Source: a virus
Direction: 5' to 3' (one strand)
Length of the DNA stretch: 27,799 nucleotides
IMG/VR virus record: IMGVR_UViG_3300025293_000027
Coordinates: 1 to 27,799 of that record
Part shown: in pieces, positions 22,199-27,799 of the stretch
Position numbering within the stretch: position 1 is the first letter of the stretch
Layout of the letters: each line of letters opens with the position of its first letter
The notes under the pieces: model-generated
What the model was told of the DNA's origin: nothing
Databases searched by the model: none
What the model saw: the letters and a program-made list of their open reading frames with translations, nothing else
Position numbers and translations under genes: made by a program

Positions 22199-22226
22199 CC
22201 CGCCCGTCGGCTGGAAAGACACAACC

Positions 22227-22685
22227 ATGTCCAACAACGACATGGCTCTCTACTTCTCGCTCAGTGCAACGGCGAAGGCGTACATCTGCGACAGGGTTGT
22301 GGCGCGGCTGAGCGCGGGCACATACCAATGCAAGGATGAGGACGACGCTTTGGCCCGAGTCAAGGCAGAAATCGGGCCTGAACTTAGATATGTAGCTAGG
22401 CGCCACAAAAATGACCCATTGCTACCGATGCCGGCGGGGTTCCACCTTCAGGCGTGCCGCTGTCGCGCTGTCGTGTACGCCAATGACATCTCGCTGGTGA
22501 TCCTCAACGCCATCACGCTGGCGCGCCATCAGTGCCCCACCGTACCCATGCGGGAACCCGCTGCGGCCGTCGAGGCACGGCGCCGACACCAGCAGCACGA
22601 GAGGCAGGCGGGCCGCAAAGCCCTCGCCGCGACACGGAAGCCGCGCCGCATTGGCATCGGAGGACACCATGACAACGGTGTCTAA
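22227..22685 (+). CDS. 152-aa protein of unknown function
   Basis: ATG at 22227 with GGAAAG about ten bases upstream. The first 75 residues are helical, the middle has CRCRAVVYAND (about residue 75-85), and the last 45 are strongly basic (RRRHQQHERQAGRKALAATRKPRRIG). It overlaps the helicase-like gene by 17 bases. The basic tail suggests nucleic-acid binding. No family recognised. Confidence 0.65.
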   Translation: MSNNDMALYFSLSATAKAYICDRVVARLSAGTYQCKDEDDALARVKAEIGPELRYVARRHKNDPLLPMPAGFHLQACRCRAVVYANDISLVILNAITLARHQCPTVPMREPAAAVEARRRHQQHERQAGRKALAATRKPRRIGIGGHHDNGV

Positions 22686-23994
22686 ACCCGTCACCGATCT
22701 GAGCGACACTCGGCATGTCTACACCTGGGAGGACATGCATCTCGCGATCACGCTGGAGCGGTTCGCCGAGGAGCGTGGGGGGCTCAAATGTGAAATCACG
22801 GTGTGCGACACCGAGAGCGGGCAGAAGCTGATCCCCACCGGCAACTTCAATCTGTCGTCTGCCATCGGGCGCAAGAACACCACCAACCGCCTGAAGGCCC
22901 GCACGCCAGACGAAAGCCTCGATTGGGATCTGTACCTTGACTACGTGACGGATATCAGCCAGTCCCGCTATAGGACGGGCGATAGCGTCATCGAACTGAT
23001 GTCCGTGCCGGTGGCCGAACGGCCACGGTTTCTGTTGCAGCCGTTCATCGAGAACGACGGGGTAACCCTGATCTACGGCGACGGCGGCTGCGGTAAGAGC
23101 CTCCTGGCGCTGGCGATGGCGATGTCCGTTGCCAGCGGCGTCCCGATCCTCGGCATGACCCCGACCCGCGTGGTGCCGGTCCTGTACCTCGACTGGGAGA
23201 GCGCCGCGAACGATCACGCGGAGCGCGCCCGTGCAATCCATGCCGGCACTGGCACCGATCTCGATCCGCCAATGTTCATTCACTACCAGCGGCAGGTGGC
23301 GAGCTTGGCAGAGGGGGCGCCCAATATCTCGCGAGTCCTTCAGGATCTGCACATTGGCCTCTGCGTCGTAGACTCAGTGGGTATGGCACGGGGTGGCGCT
23401 CCTGAAGCCGCCGATGTGACCATCGCGTTCTTCCGTGCCGCGCGGAGCCTGGGCGTCCCGGTCGTCGCCATCGATCACGTCTCACAGGAAGCCCGGAAGA
23501 CCAAGGATTTCTCGTCACCCTTCGGCTCTCGCTTCACACACAATTTGGCGCGCCGAAGCTGGTCCGTCGAGAAGCGTTCGGATGAATCCACGCCGAGCGA
23601 GCACACCGTCCTCATGGCCCTGCAGAAGCACAACAACACGGGCGCCAGCGCCGCGGAACGCATCGCCTATCACTTTGGTTTCCAGACCTCGACGAGCGCG
23701 GTTCGCGAACAGCACCTTGACGCCATCACCATCCGCGCTCAAGAATGGGACGACGCCGTGCAGGAGACGCACGCAATCGATCGGATGTCGAAACGGGACC
23801 AAGTACGCTACGCCCTGCGGGAGGCGAGCGACCCACTCTCGGTACTCGACATCCGTGACTGGCTCATCTCAGAAGGAGTAACCGTCGGCGAGCAGGTGAT
23901 CCGAAACAGCCTCGGCCGCAACCCCGATTTGTTTGTCTCCGACGGCGGAACCGGACGGACCAATCGATGGAAACTGCGGGAGGTGAGCCAATGA
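22669..23994 (+). CDS. RepA/RecA-like replication ATPase with C-terminal winged helix
   Basis: 441 aa from the ATG at 22669, preceded by GGAGG. Residues 105-320 form a RecA-fold ATPase of the AAA_25/RepA type: Walker A GDGGCGKS (137-144), DWE (175-177), Walker B LCVVDS (231-236) and a sensor-like GSRFTHNLARRSW (286-298). Residues about 373-436 look like a winged helix (RMSKRDQVRYAL ... VIRNSLGR). RepA-type ATPases are hexameric helicases in plasmid and phage replication. The N-terminal 100 residues are not recognised. This is the main candidate replication protein in the window; no DNA polymerase is seen here. Confidence 0.85.
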   Translation: MTTVSKPVTDLSDTRHVYTWEDMHLAITLERFAEERGGLKCEITVCDTESGQKLIPTGNFNLSSAIGRKNTTNRLKARTPDESLDWDLYLDYVTDISQSRYRTGDSVIELMSVPVAERPRFLLQPFIENDGVTLIYGDGGCGKSLLALAMAMSVASGVPILGMTPTRVVPVLYLDWESAANDHAERARAIHAGTGTDLDPPMFIHYQRQVASLAEGAPNISRVLQDLHIGLCVVDSVGMARGGAPEAADVTIAFFRAARSLGVPVVAIDHVSQEARKTKDFSSPFGSRFTHNLARRSWSVEKRSDESTPSEHTVLMALQKHNNTGASAAERIAYHFGFQTSTSAVREQHLDAITIRAQEWDDAVQETHAIDRMSKRDQVRYALREASDPLSVLDIRDWLISEGVTVGEQVIRNSLGRNPDLFVSDGGTGRTNRWKLREVSQ

Positions 23995-24002
23995 ACTCAT
24001 CC

Positions 24003-24039
24003 AAACCACGGTTTACAAACGATGGTTTGCCCGTAAACC
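24003..24039. repeat. alternating AAACC/GGTTT repeat cluster
   Basis: Five copies of AAAC(C) in alternating direction: AAACC (24003), GGTTT (24010), AAAC (24017), GGTTT (24024) and AAACC (24035). The arms GGTTTAC (24010-24016) and GTAAACC (24033-24039) form a larger inverted repeat with AAAC/GTTT nested inside. It lies right after the replication ATPase gene and could be an operator for the next gene or a cruciform-forming replication element. Confidence 0.5.
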
Positions 24040-24048
24040 TGCGAGGGA

Positions 24049-24069
24049 GAGACCCCCTTAAGGGGTCTC
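24049..24069. terminator. GAGACCCC hairpin without a U-run
   Basis: A perfect 8-bp stem, GAGACCCC (24049-24056) with GGGGTCTC (24062-24069), around CTTAA. No T-run follows, so termination is not sure; it may be a transcript-stabilising hairpin, or an operator with the adjacent AAACC cluster. About 35 bases later the next gene begins. Confidence 0.4.
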
Positions 24070-24103
24070 CCGAGAAGTTTGGGTTGATGGGTGTGGTGAA
24101 GAG

Positions 24104-24421
24104 ATGAGGGAAGCAGCACGAGAGGCGAGTGCGCTTGCCCTGGAGCGCCACACCGCCGCCGGCCGCGTCGCCACCCATGAGGAGCAGGTGCTGGCGGTGC
24201 TGCAGGCCAACACGTCCGGCCTGACGGCTGGCGAAATCTATGACCGGCTCGTCGCCCAGAACGTCCGCTTTCAAGACAACGTGGTCGAGGTGCGCCGTCG
24301 GCTCGACGGCCTGCACAAACAGAAACTTGTGGAACAGGGTGACGCCGCCGTCGCCCGTGGGGGCCGCGCCAAGGCGACCGTCTGGTACCCGTCGAATCCG
24401 CTCCAGCCGAAGCTCCTATGA
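24104..24421 (+). CDS. 105-aa winged-helix DNA-binding protein
   Basis: ATG with a weak GAAGAG sequence upstream. Residues 25-105 read as a winged helix: HEEQVLAVLQANTSGLTAGEIYDRLV (helices 1-2), VVEVRRRLDGLHKQKLVEQGD (recognition helix) and a wing ending ATVWYPSN. The AAACC repeat cluster just upstream is a natural target for self-regulation, which is inference. The first 24 residues are a charged Ala-rich helix. Likely a transcription regulator or replication accessory. Confidence 0.75.
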   Translation: MREAAREASALALERHTAAGRVATHEEQVLAVLQANTSGLTAGEIYDRLVAQNVRFQDNVVEVRRRLDGLHKQKLVEQGDAAVARGGRAKATVWYPSNPLQPKLL

Positions 24422-24443
24422 GTGAACACGAAAGGCCCCCAGC

Positions 24444-25238
24444 ATGACGGAATACACCGCCGAAAACCCGCTACGGGTGCTCTCGTTGGGTTGGGGGGTC
24501 CAGTCCTGGACGCTGGCAGCGATGAGTGCCCTTGGGGAATTACCACCACTCGACTACGCGGTCCACTGCGACACCACCCATGAAATGGCCGCAACGTACG
24601 AGCACGCTAAAAAGTGGACGCCGTGGTTGGAAGAGCGGGGCGTGAAGGTCGTAACGGTGTCGCCAAGTGGAGAACGGGCACTCGCGGTATCAATGAAACC
24701 CTCAAACTGGGTCACGATGATCCCGGCTTTCATCGGAGGGGATAGAGGGCAAGCACGCCGACAATGCACCGGGGCGTGGAAAATTGCTCCGTTTCGCCGA
24801 TTTGTTCGGAGCGTAATTGGACCCCCGCGCCCCGGCATCGTTGAATCATGGTTAGGGATCAGCATCGATGAATGGTCCCGAATGCGCACAAGCGACGTGG
24901 GTTACATCACGAATGTGTACCCCCTAGTTGATCAAAGAGTCAGCCGTGCTAATTGCGTGGGGTGGTTAGAAAGCCATGACCTCGACGTTCCCACCAAGAG
25001 TGCCTGCACCTTCTGCCCGTACCACTCGGGGCCATTTTGGAAAGCCCTCAAGAAGAACGGCGGCACTGATTGGGATGAAGCCATCCAGGTCGATGGCAAC
25101 ATCCGTAACGCCTGGTCAGAGCACGAGCTGTTCTTGCACCGCTCGGGCTTACCGCTAGGTGAAGCCATATCAATTCCAGAAGATGTCGGAGCAGAGCAGT
25201 TGGAACTCCCCTGCGATTCCGGCCATTGCTTCACGTAG
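24444..25238 (+). CDS. PAPS-reductase-like N-type ATP pyrophosphatase
   Basis: 264 aa; ATG at 24444. The N-terminus carries the PP-loop variant SLGWGVQS (14-21; the family usually has SLGGGVQS). Further motifs are CDTTHE (42-47), RQCTGAWKI (106-114), GISIDEWSRMR (138-148) and CTFCPYHS (188-195), matching the phage PAPS-reductase-like family. Such enzymes use ATP to activate a substrate, often for sulfur or nitrogen transfer. The phage family has no proven substrate. It is unlikely to be ordinary sulfate assimilation, because no partner genes are present. Codons are less GC-rich than the neighbours (TTA, GAA, AAA frequent), suggesting recent transfer. It lies four genes before the deazaguanine pair and could act with it; that is speculative. 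Confidence 0.8.
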   Translation: MTEYTAENPLRVLSLGWGVQSWTLAAMSALGELPPLDYAVHCDTTHEMAATYEHAKKWTPWLEERGVKVVTVSPSGERALAVSMKPSNWVTMIPAFIGGDRGQARRQCTGAWKIAPFRRFVRSVIGPPRPGIVESWLGISIDEWSRMRTSDVGYITNVYPLVDQRVSRANCVGWLESHDLDVPTKSACTFCPYHSGPFWKALKKNGGTDWDEAIQVDGNIRNAWSEHELFLHRSGLPLGEAISIPEDVGAEQLELPCDSGHCFT

Positions 25239-25240
25239 CC

Positions 25241-25597
25241 GTGGCCGCCGACTGCACCTGCGAAGGCTGGCCGCACTTTTATCTGTGCCCGCGCTACAAA
25301 CCCTCCAGCTTGCGTCGCGGGTCCGGCCTGCGGCGTGAATCGAAGAAGCAAGCCGCCCGGCGACGCAAGCTCGCCGCGCTGCGGAAGCAGATGGTCGAGG
25401 GCGGCGCCACCCAGTGCGTAGTGCAGTGGCCCGGCGTCTGCACGGGAGCCCACCAGGGTTTCCATCACCTACAGAAGAAATCGGCCGGCGGCGGCGATGA
25501 GGCCAGCAACCTTGTCCTCTGCTGCAACGCCTGTAATACAGCCATCGAGGACCATCCCGCAGAAGCACGCGAACGAGGATGGGTCATCCGTGCTTGA
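25241..25597 (+). CDS. HNH endonuclease
   Basis: 118 aa; GTG at 25241, two bases after the preceding stop, chosen over a TTG at 25226 that overlaps that gene. The HNH core is clear: CVVQWPGVCTG (59-69), FHHLQKK (74-80), SNLVLCCNACN (89-99) and PAEARERGW (106-114). The Cys pairs C59/C67 and C95/C98 probably bind zinc. The N-terminal half is a basic linker rich in Arg and Lys. Free-standing HNH proteins of this size are common in phages and may serve in DNA processing or as homing-type genes. Stop overlaps the next gene by eight bases. Confidence 0.85.
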   Translation: MAADCTCEGWPHFYLCPRYKPSSLRRGSGLRRESKKQAARRRKLAALRKQMVEGGATQCVVQWPGVCTGAHQGFHHLQKKSAGGGDEASNLVLCCNACNTAIEDHPAEARERGWVIRA

Positions 25598-25880
25598 GGG
25601 CGTGCTGCACCTAACCAGCGTCGAGGTGATCGTGGAGACGCGCCGGGCTGAAAATCGAATTCGCGAGGAGATGAGTCAGCTCAGGAGGGACTACCAGGAG
25701 TTGGATCTGCGCTCATCTGCGATCGAGCGACCCGGCGAGTACCCGCGGCTCATCTCGATCTGGGACAAGAACCGCCCGGTGACAATCACCGACCTGATCG
25801 CGGCCACCAACTTGCTCTATAAGGAGGGAGCCCCCGATCAGGAGCCCGAAAACGCCTCAAACGCTCCAGGATCGACGTGA
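25590..25880 (+). CDS. 96-aa helical protein of unknown function
   Basis: GTG at 25590, within the last codons of the HNH gene, with CGAGGATG upstream as a ribosome-binding sequence. Residues 10-45 are a charged helix (ETRRAENRIREEMSQLRRDYQEL). Residues 55-75 read YPRLISIWDKNRPVTITDL. The frame extends upstream, but only through the HNH gene. GTGA overlap with the next gene. No family recognised. Confidence 0.65.
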   Translation: MLEGVLHLTSVEVIVETRRAENRIREEMSQLRRDYQELDLRSSAIERPGEYPRLISIWDKNRPVTITDLIAATNLLYKEGAPDQEPENASNAPGST

Positions 25881-26374
25881 CGGCGTTTTTTCGACCCCCC
25901 CGGTACGCTGGCCTAGGGGTGGTGGTCGCGTTTGCCCTGTTTTGCGGTGCGGCCAGCACTAATACCGCCCGCGCGGACGCCCCCTTGTCCATGATCCGGC
26001 AAGTCGCCACGATCTACGCCGCGCCGACCCCGGCCGGTAACCCCTTCGACCACATTCTGACCGAGGTGGTGCGCCAGAACGGCTACGCGGGCCACTGGCG
26101 CTGGAACGACATGCAGCCCGATCAGCCAGTGCGGTGGGAAGGGGCCTCAGTCCAGACCGTGCTGCGCGCCGTGATGCGCTGTGAGTCTCGGTTCGACCCG
26201 TGGGCAATCGGCGACAAGGGCAAAAGCCGGGGGCTGTGGCAGATCCACCGCGGCTACAACCCGACGGTGACGGATGAGGAAGCCTTCGGCGTCCGGTCGT
26301 CGACCCGGTGGGCTGTGCAACGGATTCTGCGGGGCGAGGGATATAAGTGGTCGTGCTTTAGGAGAATGCAATAA
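25877..26374 (+). CDS. secreted lysozyme-like (SLT-type) transglycosylase
   Basis: 165 aa; GTG start in a GTGA overlap. Residues 11-34 form a signal peptide with a hydrophobic core and a probable AxA-type cleavage (ARA, DA near 33-35). The catalytic part has CESRFDP (102-108; Glu103 is the likely catalytic acid) and GLWQIH (119-124), then a helix and KWSCF (158-161), matching the lysozyme/soluble lytic transglycosylase fold. It would be exported and cut peptidoglycan. It lies among DNA-modification and replication genes, so a lysis role at the end of infection or a role in wall remodelling are both possible. Two Cys (102 and 160) could form a disulfide. Confidence 0.75.
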   Translation: MTAFFRPPRYAGLGVVVAFALFCGAASTNTARADAPLSMIRQVATIYAAPTPAGNPFDHILTEVVRQNGYAGHWRWNDMQPDQPVRWEGASVQTVLRAVMRCESRFDPWAIGDKGKSRGLWQIHRGYNPTVTDEEAFGVRSSTRWAVQRILRGEGYKWSCFRRMQ

Positions 26375-26391
26375 TCGTGAAAGGAAATTCT

Positions 26392-26922
26392 ATGAAATTG
26401 GAACTACGGCGAGTAAAGGGTGCAATCCTCTTCCTTGCCTTCATCGCCACGGTCTACGGCGCAAACTGGTCCCTGACCGAGTTTGGTTTCGTGTCGGTTG
26501 GCTTTGGGCTGCTTGCCCCTGCCGGGGTGTTCTTCGCCGGGTTGGCATTTACTTGCCGTGACCTACTGCATGAAACAGCCGGCCGGATGTGGGTGCTTAC
26601 CGCCATCCTGATCGGGGCACTGCTGTCGTGGTCACTTGAGGATGCAGGCCGGATCGCCTTGGCCTCTGGTGTCGCCTTTGGGATAAGCGAACTCGCAGAC
26701 TTGAGCATTTACGAACCCCTGCGTCGGCGCGGATGGCTTCGGGCTGTGCTTGCATCCAATGTGGTCGGATTCACCCTGGACTCCATTCTCTTTCTCTGGA
26801 TTGCCTTTGGGTCACTCGCTTACATCGAGGGGCAACTCCTCGGCAAGGGGTACATGACACTCGCCGCAATCGCTGCACTCTGGAGCATCCATGCTGTATC
26901 TGTCCGGGTGCGTGCGGCCTGA
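26392..26922 (+). CDS. yhhQ: VUT/YhhQ-family transporter for 7-deazaguanine precursors
   Basis: 176 aa from the ATG at 26392, with AAAGGA seven bases upstream. It has about five or six membrane spans and the family signatures: GFGLLAPAGVFFAGLAFTCRD (residues 37-57, shown here only in part by position), SGVAFGISELADLSIYEPLR (92-111) and ASNVVGFTLDSILF (121-134). YhhQ of Escherichia coli imports preQ0 and preQ1; other VUT proteins carry related compounds. Here it overlaps the DpdA-like gene by 32 bases, which implies that it supplies the base that the transglycosylase inserts. Homologues that are nearly free-standing occur in actinobacterial phages. The substrate is inferred from family and partner. 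Confidence 0.85.
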   Translation: MKLELRRVKGAILFLAFIATVYGANWSLTEFGFVSVGFGLLAPAGVFFAGLAFTCRDLLHETAGRMWVLTAILIGALLSWSLEDAGRIALASGVAFGISELADLSIYEPLRRRGWLRAVLASNVVGFTLDSILFLWIAFGSLAYIEGQLLGKGYMTLAAIAALWSIHAVSVRVRAA

Positions 26923-27529
26923 GTTCCGTCACCCAAATCTCGGGTTCATGCTGGGTCCGAATCAAGGGAACAAAATTCCCCCTGATCGATTGTGGGCTGC
27001 CGACAACGGTGCGTTTTCAACCGCGACCCCCTTTTCATGGGATCGGTTTGAGCATTGGCTAATGCAGAAGTTGGAAATCGCTGGCGAGCAATGTCTTTTT
27101 GTCGTCTGTCCAGATGTGCCCTTTGATGCCGGTGCGACGTTAGAACGATGGAAGAAATATCACTCCCGCATGACGCAGTTCAATCGTCCAGTGGCCTTCG
27201 TCACCCAAGATGGGATGACCATAGAAGACATTCCGTGGTCCGATTTTGAAACGCTGTTCATTGGCGGAGCGACGGAATGGGCGCCACCCACACGCATACG
27301 GTCAGGGCCGGGATCTGGGCCGTTCGTATCGGAAGCGCGCCGCCGAGGGAAGTGGGTTCACTTCGGACGTGTCAATTCCCTCCGCCGGCTGCGTGCCGTC
27401 GCATCAATGGGCGGAGACTCGGCTGACGGGACGTTCCTCAAATACGGCCCTGACAAAAACTGGCCGCGACTTCACCACTGGTTAGATTCCCTTGAAACCC
27501 AGCCCTCGCTACTACTCCCCCACCCATGA
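26891..27529 (+). CDS. dpdA: DpdA-like guanine transglycosylase (DNA 7-deazaguanine insertion)
   Basis: 212 aa; ATG at 26891 with GGAG five bases upstream, inside the transporter's end. It aligns motif for motif with tRNA-guanine transglycosylases: DNGAFS (38-43, like DSGGFQ), CPDVPFDA (73-80), QDG (106-108), FIGGATEW (123-130, like GGLAVGE) and HFGRVNSLRRL (157-167) followed by GGDSADGT (174-181, like GVDMFD). Asp38 and Asp179 are the expected catalytic acids. No tRNA-binding zinc domain is present and the chain is short, as in phage DpdA2-type enzymes that exchange guanine in DNA for a 7-deazaguanine base. Lower GC than neighbours suggests recent acquisition. The modified base cannot be named from sequence; preQ0 or preQ1 is most likely given the transporter. 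Confidence 0.88.
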   Translation: MLYLSGCVRPEFRHPNLGFMLGPNQGNKIPPDRLWAADNGAFSTATPFSWDRFEHWLMQKLEIAGEQCLFVVCPDVPFDAGATLERWKKYHSRMTQFNRPVAFVTQDGMTIEDIPWSDFETLFIGGATEWAPPTRIRSGPGSGPFVSEARRRGKWVHFGRVNSLRRLRAVASMGGDSADGTFLKYGPDKNWPRLHHWLDSLETQPSLLLPHP

Positions 27530-27542
27530 TTGAGGAGACTCT

Positions 27543-27799
27543 ATGAAAGACCCTGCAAACGTGCGCCGCGGCCGGCTGTCGAAGCAAAGAAGCAAAGCAT
27601 ACGAACGCGAGTGGGCCAAGGCGCTGGGCACGACACGCATCACCGACTCTCGTGGGACGCGTCAGCCGGACATCCGCGTCGGCCCTTGGGATGTCGAGGT
27701 CAAGTCACGCAAAGGCCACAAGAACCTCGTCGGCCTGATGGATGAAGCGGTCGCCAAGGCGAAGAAGGGTCAGACACCAGTCCTCGGGCTAGAGATCCG
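27543..27799 (+). CDS. PD-(D/E)XK nuclease-like protein, 3' truncated by the window end
   Basis: Starts at an ATG with GAGGAG about seven bases upstream and stays open to the last base (85 codons). It has a basic N-terminus, a Glu in the first helix (E21 or E23), and D43 and EVK (52-54) in QPDIRVGPWDVEVKS. This gives the D-X8-E-X-K spacing of the PD-(D/E)XK fold. The family includes Holliday-junction resolvases and restriction-like nucleases. A RusA/Hjc-like resolvase in phage replication is one option; a VRR-NUC type is another. The end of the gene is needed to decide. Confidence 0.7.
   Translation, partial: MKDPANVRRGRLSKQRSKAYEREWAKALGTTRITDSRGTRQPDIRVGPWDVEVKSRKGHKNLVGLMDEAVAKAKKGQTPVLGLEI

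Overview
The window is a 27.8 kb piece of a GC-rich tailed double-stranded DNA phage (Caudoviricetes). The evidence is a packaging and head block with a recognisable terminase large subunit, a portal-like protein and very large virion-type proteins, plus a long train of small overlapping genes typical of phage early regions. Frequent GTG starts, TTGACN/TAnnnT promoters with 17-bp spacers and two GAACnnnnGTTC boxes resembling Gram-positive LexA sites suggest a Gram-positive-type high-GC host (actinobacterial or similar). The host cannot be fixed from the sequence. No integrase, repressor or tRNA was found. Both ends cut through genes, so this is not the whole genome.

Layout. (1) Positions 1-12,936 are all on the minus strand. 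Read in transcription order from right to left they are: a mini-HNH protein, two tiny basic or charged proteins, a coiled-coil protein, a possible small terminase subunit, the terminase large subunit, the portal, a Pro-rich 137-aa protein, a 1641-aa giant protein, an 899-aa Pro-rich protein and the start of an acidic, possibly scaffold-like protein. Genes abut or overlap (TAATG, GTGA), so this is one late operon. (2) Positions 12,937-13,712 are the divergence point: a G-run hairpin, two TAAGGYGCYTAYGC repeats, two tandem LexA-like boxes, five CCTATCAY repeats and a rightward promoter. (3) Positions 13.2-17.0 kb form a stretch of distinctive composition, crowded with short palindromes (GGCGCC, GCCGGC, CGATCG). 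It encodes two or three small unknown proteins, an ArdC-type antirestriction metalloprotease-like protein and a Cys-rich protein, and ends in a clear terminator. A second control region at 16.7-17.1 kb repeats the same sequence motif. (4) Positions 17.1-24.4 kb hold rightward early genes: small unknown proteins, a sigma-region-4-like/zinc-finger protein, a nuclease-support-type protein, a Cys-containing phage protein, a RepA/RecA-like ATPase and a winged-helix protein. (5) Positions 24.4-27.8 kb hold a PAPS-reductase-like (N-type ATP pyrophosphatase) protein, an HNH endonuclease, a secreted lysozyme-like protein, and then an overlapping pair: a VUT/YhhQ-type 7-deazaguanine-precursor transporter and a DpdA-like guanine transglycosylase. 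A truncated PD-(D/E)XK nuclease-like gene follows.

The most interesting system is the VUT transporter plus DpdA pair. It looks like a minimal import-and-insert route for placing a 7-deazaguanine base in phage DNA, with no precursor synthesis genes in view. Together with the ArdC-like protein it would give this phage two independent antirestriction layers. The palindrome-rich island would be a natural beneficiary.
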